Assembly: GCF_000764305.2 (NCBI RefSeq)
Contig: NW_025946074.1
Span: 310,001 to 374,000 of the forward strand
DNA length: 64,000 nt
Reading direction: 5' to 3'
From: Hyalella azteca
Taxonomy: Eukaryota; Arthropoda; Malacostraca; Amphipoda; Hyalellidae
Numbering within the stretch: position 1 is the stretch's first letter; every line of letters begins with the position of its first letter. The position numbers and the translations under genes were made by a program. Below the pieces are notes generated by a model, which was given only the letters and a program-made list of their open reading frames with translations, had not been told where the DNA came from and did no database searches. Shown in pieces: positions 14,401 to 26,400 of this stretch.

Positions 14401-17400
14401 AGTATTGATGCTGAGAGCAGTGATAAAGTTCCTAATAAAACAAGTTTAACGGCTGTCGATAAAGAAGAAGTTATTGCGCCATCTAAAGGCTATAATCTTG
14501 ATTTCTTGGACAACCTCGACGACCCGAATTTCAATCCGTTTTCTAGCAAGAAAAGTTTTAGAAATTCTCCACCACCAAGTCACGAATTCACCGAGTGCAT
14601 TTCTTCTGATGTTCTAGAGAAAAATCTCTTTAATAATAAAATCTCTGTCAAATCTCAAGAGCAATCTGAAATTTCTAAGGGCGTTGTTACTGAAAACCAT
14701 GTAATATCTTCAAATTCAACACAAAGTACAAACGACGTTGTTTTATTGAAGAATGAACTAGAAGAAAATCATGATAAAATAGAAATTAGTTCTTGTAAAT
14801 TAGAAAAATCAGTTCAACCTACGGAATCTAACTCCACTAAGAACCCTGCTGGCCTCACAGAGAAAATTGTGAACTCTAACAATCCCGATTCAGCCGCTGC
14901 TCAGAGGCCGAAACTCACGACATCCCTTCACAGGATCCCTTCTTTTGGGACGATCAGTGCGAGTTTGTTGGAGAGCCAAGAGTTCGATCAGCTTCTGGGT
15001 TCTGAAGCCAGCAAACTTGCCGAAGAACTTGCCAGTTTTTCCTTAGATTCAAACAAAACTTATGACGTAAAAAGATCAGGAACTTGCGATAAGAACCTTT
15101 TAGGTGCAAACGAAATTGCGGAAACAGAAGAAAATTTTACGGATTGCCTGGATCCCGAAAATTTCGAAATGTCATCAAGCCGCTACGGACGAGCACCCCC
15201 GTCCCGCAGGTCCCTGAACCTGGAGGGGGGGAATGAGTTCAGAGGAACACAGCTGAGCAGGTCCCCGCCCTCTGTGGGGGTGAGAAGGCCCGTGAGTGTT
15301 GGGGGTGCGGCCGACCCCTTCATCCCCACCCGCACCCTCAGGCGGGATGACGACGACGAGGTCAGCACTCGGGATTTATTTTTCATTTCCATTTTTATTT
15401 ATTTATTTTTCAAATTTTCAACTCAGAGAAATATAGGAGACTTTGTCCAAATAATAGTGATTTTCTTGCCTTTGGGTGGGTCATCCTGACCCAGCTTGTC
15501 CCAGCAAAATCGCTTCGGATGTTATGACCCGGTCTAATTTTTTTAGGGTAACCCCTCTGATTTTGAGGTCTGAACTTGCCAGTGCAATATTCACTCTATA
15601 TTTATGCATACATTGTAATCTTTAACATTCACGTGCCTTAATACACTTGGAGACTATACAGTTAAAACGTTATATTAACATTTTTTTGAAGTTGTCCTTT
15701 ATTTTATTAAAACTTTATTTAACTTGCATGCAGTTAAAATTTGATCACCGACCACAGGGCGGCACGGCGAGCCTTGACTCAGGCCTATCGATGCATTACT
15801 ACGGCGACGCTGCCCCTGCTGCTGCTGGTGGGGGCGACGAAGACAACCACAGCGAGGCGGGGCCTGACATCGCTACTGGCATCACACCTTCTGATCTGCA
15901 GGCCGCTTCTCAGTGTGAGAGTTTCTTAGAACAAATTAATGTTTTATATTTTAATGTTTGTGTGATTAAAGCATCCTTGCTTGCATCCTCCGCTCGTGTA
16001 CCTGAGAACTTGTGTCTGACTTTGAGATCCGTGAATTACGAAAGCTTCGAGTATTTTTTATTCAAAAGATTTACAACTAAATCTGTTATAAAAACTATAT
16101 ATCTTCCATTATTTGCTAGACAGAATTGAAATCATGAACTAATTTTCTAAGAGTACGTATACAACGAGAACTGTAGCAGCAAGAGAAAGAGCCTAAAGTT
16201 CTTTACAGTTCTTATATATAATTTACAAAATAAAATCATACCAGTCTCTCATTATAGTCCGGTACATGTTGCCAACCTGCTCGCATCTTGTGTTAGTAAA
16301 ATGAATTTGATCGTGCGTGCGTTTGCCTGCCTCTACTTGCTCGAATTCTTGCTCTTTCGTTTACATTGCGTGAGACTTTTCTTATTGTTTTTCCTATAAT
16401 TATTCATAGATATATTTGCATAATTTTTCCATTCTTCTCTTCCTTGTCACAATAATTTGCCATAATCTTTAAATTTGACTATACTGAGTTTGCTTAATTT
16501 AACAAAATGTATTCTATGCAACCTAGGATTTTTGCAACCTTTCCTATCTTAGTGAGTGTGTCTTGCAGTAATGTGTTGCTATAAGTTTCTCCATGTCACG
16601 CATTATTTACTCCATTTTACTCGTCTCTACTTCACCATTGCTAGCTTATGTACTACTTATGCACGCCTTCTACACCTCGCTCCGAAGACAAATGAACGAG
16701 TCAGCTCTTTAATTAATTCTACATTTCAATTGATGGCAAATTAATATCCCTAGTTATGCCATGCCAAAAAGAAACTATAAGAATTTATTTTGTGGGTTTC
16801 ATTTAAAAGTGTGCTTGACATGATCAACGATCACCGTTTACTCTTGCTTCAATTAACGAAATAAACAACGGTCGAGGAATCTAACAACTTTGATCCACAT
16901 TTTCATTTGCATTTATTATCTTTGAAGGGAGTAGTCAAATATGTCATTGTTTGATAAACAGTGTTTATCAAGCTGAAGTTCGTCGATCATTTGTTTGATT
17001 GAAAGAATTCTCAGAAAGTCCTCTTATAAAGGGACAGTAATGACGGCCACAAGTGGCGGCCAGTATAATTTTCAAATATCAACCGTCAAGCCACGGAAAT
17101 ATCCGGTAACCTTTTATAAGAAGAATATTGTGATAAATATTGGCTGTTAGTATTTGAATGTTGTATTGGCCGCCACAACTGTCCCCCAAGTACAAACACC
17201 TGGTTATCAAGTTCACCGGCTTCTGATGGAAATATCAGTGAAATTACTAGCGACAGGCAAATTCCCAAAAGCCAGTCATTCTCTATTTGTATAATCAAAA
17301 TTCATTTGTCCAATCTAATTTATTTACTAAAACACTGTTTCCAAACAATGATCGGTAAGCAACCGCTCCTGAAGAAAATTCCCCAGCTTACAGCAGTTAA

Positions 17401-20400
17401 TGCTTGCTGTTGGGCCTTTGAAAGACATATTGCCCATAAGCTTACTAGATTTTTAAACTATTTTCTTTAAAATGATGCACAATTCTTTATACTAAAATAG
17501 CACAACCTTATTCAAAGCATTTCCACTACTGCACGCTATCGTTGCCATGAATGTGTAATATGCCTGCCTGTCACCACAGATATTAAGTGTGTTTGAGCTT
17601 CTGCTTATTTGTTTGCTTTAATTATCAGTGGATGAACTCGAGCTCGTAGCGGTCGACCACCTCGGCGATGACGACTTCCTGTCTCTCTCATCCAGAGGTG
17701 GGTTATGTTGGGTCAAACATGGGTCAATGTTGGGTCAATGTTGGGCCTCCCAGGGGTCAATGTTGGGCCTCCCAGGGGTCAATGTTGGGCCTCCCAGGGC
17801 TCAACGTTATGTCTCTCATAGTCATAGGTCAATGTGAGGTTTCCCGGGGGTCAATGATGGGCTTTACAGATATTGGTCCCCTCGTGGGTGTATATTGGTT
17901 ATTCGTGGGTAGGTAAATACAGGGTCTCCTACGAAACCAAATTGCCTCCCGAATACACTAAGCAAATCAAAGGGACGCGTAACTCGCAGCAATTGTTTCC
18001 TTCAATGCTTCCTCGTATACTTGTTCATCCAAATTTTGTGGCGGTATATTAAATCAGAGCTCCCGCCCAGCTAGCTAGCCGAACCAGTTAAACGCCCAGC
18101 TAAAATGCGTCCATTAACTAATATAGAACAACCATTGCTTGACATATAAAGAACAACCATTGTTGACCAATAAAGGACAACCATTATTTGACCAATGAAG
18201 AACAACCATTGTATTGACAAATAAAGAACAACGAAGCTCGAATTATTCTGTAGCAAGCCACCGCTCTGGTCAGTGGAAACTGCAGATCTTCCGCAGAAGG
18301 TAATTTTTGATATGCTTGATTGGTAAAGAAAGCTAATTACTTCCTTCTAATGGCTAGTGTTGTCGCTAGTTTGCTCTTTATTGACTGTTGGTTATAATTT
18401 CTACAGGTCGTAGTTTGGAACTGGTCCATGTAGATCGTAGACAATTATGTTCGTCAGTCAGTGACAAATTTGCTGGATTTTAGTGATAGCTGTGCTGCTG
18501 ATCTTATCGTCGTATGAATTTGAATCATAGATAACGAAGAATTTATCTTGTTCTCTTTTAATCTACATTCTTTACATTGTTTGTTCTTGTGCAGTTTTCA
18601 AAGACGCCCAAGACATGAAACAGCAGCTAAGACGGACCTTTGGACCTGCTATATTTAGGTGAGTACAAAATTTTTTTTTCTAATTTTCGTCTGGTCACTT
18701 CATCAGTCTCCAATATTCAGATAGATTCTTAGAACTGATATTCCTAAATTTATTCTTCGGTAGCCTGGGTGCTGACGTTCCAATCTCGCGTTGAAATTCG
18801 CGTAATTTTACAATCTCATAGACAAGATAAGCACGAGCTGAACGTTCCTAGTTCTGTTTACTTGGTGCCGTGAGTTTGTCGCGACAGGATCTCTAACCTG
18901 AACCTTAATAAACCTGAGGCATGATGGGTGGTGACATGAGCAAACACGATTCGTCGAGTTCAAGGTAGGCTCTAACTCCTACATATACAATACAATGTAT
19001 ATCCAGAAAATCTTCAAAACGAATTTTATATTTACACGTTTTGCTAAAAAATAAACTTGACGACGTGTTGGGTATGACATGTTCCTACCCTGTAGTTTCG
19101 CCGCAGTTCGTTTTCTTCATAGGCATATTTTGTGCCCATTCCTTGCATTAGTGTGTTGTGTGATCAGGTTCCTTTTTATGTCCATTCAAACCTATGATTT
19201 GTCCGTGTATCATTTGTCTGCATACGATTCATAGCCGCGCGTTGGAAGATTTTCGATCTTGCCGGTTGTATATTAGTAGAATGACAAAGTTTAATACGAC
19301 TACCGTTAGCCCGTTTAATTTATTTACTTTTATTTTAACATTAACTTTTAACTTAGCCCGTATTGGCTTGTTTGCTACCGCATGCGATTTATGACCTCGG
19401 CAAGTGAAGATCCATCAATAATACTAACGATGGCATGAAATCCTTATTGTTTTGTTATCTTCAAATCCTTTCGATAAAGTTGCAGGTGAACCGTTGAAAG
19501 CAACTACTTTCTATGCATATTTGTAGTAAGTGCTGCATTAAATTAAATGTTACTGATTTTGCTGAAATTAGCAAAATTACACGACGTCTACGGTTCCTAT
19601 GTAATGATTTATTTTATTCACAAAAGTTATAATTTTTATTCAGCCGCCATCGGTTTGGAAAGCTATCATTTACTTATGCAGCCGCCCCTGTTGAAATTGG
19701 GCAACATTTAAATATGGCCAGCGTCCGGCTGCCAATAATGCAGCCTGGGTAAACTAAATAAGATTAAATCCTGCGATTGCTTCTTTCTTTGACATTTTTG
19801 GTTTTTTTCTCATAATCGATGAGAATTGATTTCTTTTTCTCTATTCTCACAGTAATGATTCTTCCAATAATAAGAACGAGAAACCAATGAAATAACATTT
19901 TATTAACAATTGAAATTTCCTTCAAAGTTTAGGGAAATCCATTAAAAATTCATTTTTAAACACTTCTTATGAAGTGACTCGGTTTATCTTCATTACCGTT
20001 GATAAGTTATTTCGATAAGATCCAACCAGTGCAAAGAAATATATAGGTATATACTATATATTTAATTGAAGAAATTAAAGAAATCTATCCAGTGCATTGC
20101 ACACCAGCAATTCCGATTGACGACGCCCGATTTTGAAAACGCGCCTTTAATGCCTAGTCAGAATCGACCAAATCAAGTTGCTGTGCCTACAACCTTATTA
20201 TCAGCTCCTAATTCTGAAGACAAATCTTAATGCTTAACCAGACACGACAAAATTAAGTTACCATGCCTGCAAGCTATTTATCTACACCTGATTCCGAAGA
20301 CAAATATTGAATGCCTAGTTAGACACGACAAAATGAAGTGCGGTCTCTCGACTGAGCACCACGGTCTCAAATTATCTGTATGGGCAAGCTCTCCCACGTG

Positions 20401-23400
20401 CCCATAACTGGTCATGGCTTCTTATCAGCTCCACTGTAGCATCGGGTCAACACGTGTCTGATTTACGGAAGTGAAGCGCACGATGTCGCTGTCTTCTGGC
20501 CATCAGTTCCCAACTAGAAGTCGTTGAGTCAGCATTAGCTCGGCTAGTTATGTGAATAGGGTGTGTATTTACATGCGATAGTTATGCATACATTTTTGTG
20601 ACTTGTCCGTGTGTGAATGTTCCTAGAATTGATTACTGATCCAAGTGATTACAGTGTGATAAAATAAAGCCTGAACTATGAGTATCAAGTTAATTCTCGT
20701 TAATTCGTGGTTCCTTCCTATAATAGTGTTTATTCATTTCAAAATTAAATGCCACGTAAACAAAGACGAACGTTTTTATTATAATAAAATTTAAATTTTA
20801 TAGCGAGGCAAAGCTTTGAGGTCAGGTATGTTCGCTGTGTAATGTTTAAATGGTTAAAAGCGTATCATTTGATTTCTCAACAATGTTTTGCTGCCAGTTC
20901 TAAGGTTAAAAGTTTTAGATACCTTGATACCTACAGATATCTAAATATTTTTTTAGATACCCTTTTAGATACCTACAAGCGACTAGATACGATCTGGTCG
21001 CTTGTAGATATACGACATGGACCGACTAAGTTTGCTTCGTTGTATGTAATTGAAGACTCTTATTTATGTTTCGAATTTGGGCAGAAGTCAAGGAATTTAA
21101 TTTTTTCTATTAGTTATCTCTGCGATGCAAACTTATTTCAGCGAGAATAACATATGTGGACGATTGCGTACTGAAAATGTCGGGGAAGAAAGGTGAAAAA
21201 CCTAGATTGTTTCGGAGCTTTAGAAAGCTTTGGAAAACTTCTCCTGGTTTGAATTCCTGTGAGCCGAGTGCTGATACTAAATCCAGTGACTGCCCTAAAG
21301 AAACTTCTACTTTGAACACTCCACAAAATGTGGAGCAAGGATCGCTGCATCCTGAGCCTGTGATATCAGAAACCAAAAAGCGGTTAGAGGATTTACACTG
21401 CACTAAATCTTCTACACATCAATTTTTTCGACGTTTGAGCTCGCGTTATAAGAAGAAAAAGAATAAATATGCTCCTTGTACTGCGCAATGTTCCATGCAA
21501 ACTACTCCTCTCGGCTCGACTTCAAATGTATGTACCATCTCGCATTCGACGCCAGGTTCTGTAAGCGATCTGGCGAAGGACTTGCTTCAAGATAGTGGCG
21601 ACATTGACCTTGTCCTGGAGACCCAGCTGCTTAATCCTGCCTCGAGTTGCGTGGGCGTATCCACAATCCGACACAACCTAGCTAGTAATCCCGTTTCTAG
21701 TACCTGTATTATCAATTCTGTTAACGGTGTTAATCGTAGTTGCAGTCCTAGTAACTCGCGAGCTTACGAGCAGGAAATATCCTGTGAAGTAGCCGATAAA
21801 TCGAACTACAGCGTAGGAAATAATGAAGACTGTAGCCACACATTATTACTGGCTGGTAGCAAACAGACTAATGTTAAAGAATCTATTGGAACCGATTGCC
21901 CTCCGCTTAACTGCATTGACTCTACAAATTGCCTGAAGTTTGACGTGAGTTGCAACGTCTCGGCTAACCAAGAATCCCACAACCTGGCTACACCCGACAG
22001 TCTTCTCATTACTTTACCTTCCCCAAACACGCACCATAACAACGCCCAAGTAAAGCCGGTTCTTGGGCGTGTATTGTCGACATTATCTAATAGATTTCCG
22101 CCCTCCGGCGAAATCGCAGTGACTGTAAAAGGCGAGCCAGCGCACCTGCCACTCTCGCTTTTGAATCAACGCCCTGACTACGCTGACGACTCTCGAGATA
22201 AGACTTTGAAGGGAGACGTTGAATCTGGAGAAAAGATTGATGAAGGCCACGTATTAAACACGGACTCTGACGTTTCTGTTACTGAAGCTCCTATGTGTCT
22301 CTCAAGAGCGCCACTGACAAGGAAAAGAACTCTGATTATCACTTCGCCGACGTGTTTGTATGCACAACTTAAGAAAGATCGTCCGAATGTCACAGCAAAA
22401 AGTTCGTTCGATGAAGTCAATAATAACAGCGAGAAGAGTAATCATTATTTGCATAGTCCTAACCAATGCGAATTTGTATCGCCTTCTTCATCCGGTGACA
22501 AGATAATTTATGAAAACTCGAGTAGTTTTCGACTTATTGCCTCAATTCCCACTGAAGATAAACAAATTATCGTCAAGGACATAAGTGCCTCAGACTCCCA
22601 CTCGTTGAGGAGTAAAGAAAATATTTCTCAAAAGTTGTCGGCCAGCGAATTGGTGCAAGGTAGACTTGTTCAACTTCCTTCACTGCCCACACTAATTCGT
22701 ACGACACAACCCACACTCATTCGTACAAATCCAAATGTCAGATGCTGGACGCCTACGAATTTTTCTGATACCACAACCAAACCATCGTTTTCAATAACAG
22801 ACGTCGCCCCTGCACAGACTTCGAAGAACGTCGGCATGGCTTCCTGTAGTAGTGTTGATATTTCAAGTGATGAGCGCAATAAAGTGTCCAATTTATCTAT
22901 TCCTTGCACAAGCAACACAAATAATTCATTAGGTACAAAGGTAGAGGCCATAACTTCATCCTCTTCTGGTTCACATCATGTAAATATTAATTTTCGTAAG
23001 AAGACGTACCCAAGTTCAGAACTACATGACTCGAGCGCAATCCTTGATACTTCTTTGAGCAAAAAGTCTGAAAAGACTGCGGTCACTTGGTCTAACCAAT
23101 GCCTAAAATCTTTTCCTGTTTCAAGCGTTGAAGATTCTTCTCGTGAGCTTATAAATTCAGCTCTGGTATTGCGAAGCTCATCGAATCATCTCAACTGTAC
23201 AGACCAAGCTTTCTCTTGCAAACCAAGACACGCTCCTGGGTCTGGTCTGACTGCCAATGCAAGAGCAGACTTAAATGGCGATGTTATGTGTTCAGCTTGC
23301 TCGGTCGCTCCACTCTGCACCTGTTCTAACGGAGATGCTGTTCAAGGCCAGAGACAAGTTGTTGACCAAACTGACCATCTCGAGCAGTGCGGCAACAGCG

Positions 23401-26400
23401 GAGCTATTGTTGCTAACGCCGCTACTGAAGCTGGTTGTTCTGATGGTGTCGTTGGCTGTTCTCATCCCGTTGATCATTGTAAAGATCAACGTTTGCCAAG
23501 AAATAGTGAAGATATTTGTCTGGTACTGTGTGAGGTGAAAGATTCGTTAAAAAGCGATCAAACTGCTGCTACATCTACAAGTGAATGTTCTGATGAACTG
23601 CAATCGAACCTCATTAAAGACCCGCTAATAAGTGCAGTCGAGTCCGGCTTCTGGACAAACAGCAATATGAACAGCGAGATGATAAATGTAAACCATCATT
23701 CAGAATTGTCAACATTCGAACATGGTGCTTTTTCTTCTAACTCGATTGCAATCGCCAACTCTTCCTCTTCTGACGAGCGCGACTTATCTTATCTTGCCGA
23801 CGATAGAGAACAATTAAAATTCTTGCGCGCCGACGACTTGCACATTGTTCATGGTGCCGCCCACACTGATGGTCTCGCCAATCAATCCCAGTGGGCTGAT
23901 CATCGCGAATTCCATGTTGATGATGAAGCCAGTGAAGCTGAAGCAGGTGTACATTGCGAGGATGGAGTTGTTGATAAGATCTGTGAAGCCAGTGAAGCTG
24001 ATGCGGATGTACACTGCAAAGATGAAGTTGATGATAGGAGCTGTGATGAAGCCAGTGGAGGCGAAGCTGATGTAGACTGTGAGGATCAAGAGAATTCCAG
24101 CGATTCTTCCTCGATTTTGAGTGCGGATGAAGTGGAATTGTCTTGCGGTTCAGAAAATGAAGCTATCAGTATTGGGTCAGAAATAGTAACATCAGGAACA
24201 TATTCCATTTCTCCTACTACTGATCATAGTGTGTTTGAAGATGCTGTTGAGGACTTTGGTAGTCTTGATGTTGAATCTCGACATTTTAATCAAGAATCGA
24301 ATGGCGAAGCCGAGATTCGTGCACCTACTTCGGAAGTAAATAGGATTAACGAAACTCCGTCGTGTGAAGATAAATTAAAAAACGAAGCTGTCGTTAAATT
24401 TTGCAACGAAAATGAAGTTCGTAGATCTGGACGCATTGAACGCTTGCCACAAAATGAATGCGATTCCGACGCTGCAGAAAATACTGACCTCTGCCCAGAA
24501 GTTGTCAAAATTCCAAAAGAATTAGACATGAACAAGCTGGACTGTCCTGAGGTTCCTGATAGCATGGACAATTTCAATGAGAATGCGCCTGATTGCATAA
24601 ATGATAGTGAAAATAATCCTGAGGGCATCAAAGATTTCCCTGACAATCTACCTCGCAGCATTTACGATTTAGTTGAAAATCTACCCGATTGCATGGACGA
24701 TTTTACTGAAAATCTACCCGATTGCATGGACGATTTCACTGAAAATCTACCCGATTGCATGGACGATTTCACCGAAAATCTACCCGATTGCATGGACGAT
24801 TTCACTGAAAATCTACCCGATTGCATGAACGATTTCACTGAAAATTCCCCTGATTGGATGGACGATTTTACTGAAGAAAGGTGCAAAGAACTAGCAGAGA
24901 CTCTGGACAAAGACGCGTTGGATGCGGGTAGTGCTCGCAGTGCGTCGCTCACTCAACAGCTAACAGGAGATGAGGACAAACACACTCAGATTTGGTGAGT
25001 GGCTCAGCACGTATGATGTATCTTTCTCATGCACTCGGGGAAATGACTGAGACTTTGTCCAAATAGCGATGTACTTTTTGCCCTTGTTTCGGTCATCTTT
25101 ATCCAGTTTGGCTTGCATAGGACGTATCAGTGATACTATATATGCCTGTTCTTTGCTCGTGTGAGTGTTTGTCATTATTGGGACAATATGGCTCATTCAT
25201 TTTTCTCAGTGCAGTTGATTTACAAGATTTGTGTGGATCCTGTAATATTCATGTATAGTCCCACTGTCACTCGTTAGGGTCTAATTTGAAGCGCTTATCA
25301 ACATAATTTGTTACGCGAGTACGTGTTATTTCACATTAATGATGGAGAAAAGGCCTTGCTACACTTCATCATTACGAGTTTCTTCGTCTATTTTATTTTA
25401 ATTCATCTGGTTGGCTTCTGAAAATGATATTTTTTAAGAGTTTACACGTAGCTTAGTTAAATTTAAAAAAATCGTGAAGATGTCATGCATGTCTGTTCGT
25501 TTGAATGGATTGTAGAGGGAAATTTATGCAACTTTTTGGCAATTATTACTAAATGTTATTTTGTGTATATTGATATTGTCGGGGATACCATACTATTGGA
25601 CCTAGACAATGGAAACTTTATAGTATGAGGACAAAGCCTTCAAATACACGGTCACCTGTGACACCATTGTTCACTAGCAGCAATTCTAGTGCAATCGTGG
25701 TAAATTACAATCGCATTGTAGTGCAATCGTGGTGATGCGCGCTTGGTGAAGTTCTACAGTTGTGTTACTGCCGCTTTAGCGTGCCGTGATTTCGTGCTAT
25801 TCCAAATATTAGTTCAGGAGATCCCTGAGGTATTTATTAACTATTGCGTAACGATATTTAGTTTATCGATATCACTTGTCGAAGGCCAGATTTTTGCTCA
25901 ACCTCGCAAAACGCAACTGTGTAAATGGTTAACTCTGACTGATTGAACGATATGCTAATAAAGATCATTGATAAACTGATGCGATTTGCAAAAATATAAT
26001 TTTTTGTTAATATTGTAAAGCATTCGGTAATTTTTCCCTTGCCCGTCGTGCTTAACTCGGTTTGTTATTCGAAGACCAACAAATTTCGTCGGCAAGCTGT
26101 CAAACCTTCATCTCTGATGTGCCTGAGTGAGAATTTTAAATTCTTGAAGAATAAACAGCAGCAATCATCAGTTCAATGAAGGTAGGCAGGCGATAATTAC
26201 AAATCTAGGAGCTAAAACTCATAAGTAAGCCATGTATCTATGATTAATAGAAGCCGTAACAAATCCTCTAAATGTAGGCGCGCTTAACAAAATGCGACTC
26301 CAGTCGCAGACTATGCAGCTTCCACTTGATCTCGTGACGCGTAGAACTGTATGCAAGTTTTAGAGAACATACTGACTGTTGGTTGTTACCTTTCCTTGTT

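Larger units (their letters stand above)
18659..21141 (+). other. TACC intron upstream of second giant exon
   Basis: Contains the candidate first exon at 18921 and an about 85-bp tandem repeat at 20146-20335 (both listed). A somewhat GC-richer stretch at 20330-20560 could hold a promoter, but no core motif can be asserted. The rest is AT-rich with no gene. Confidence 0.5.

Noticed and set aside
15361..15489. Continuation of the giant TACC frame to a stop at 15489
   Set aside because: After the donor the sequence becomes AT-rich and hydrophobic and overlaps a MITE fragment. Splicing to 15734 keeps frame and character.
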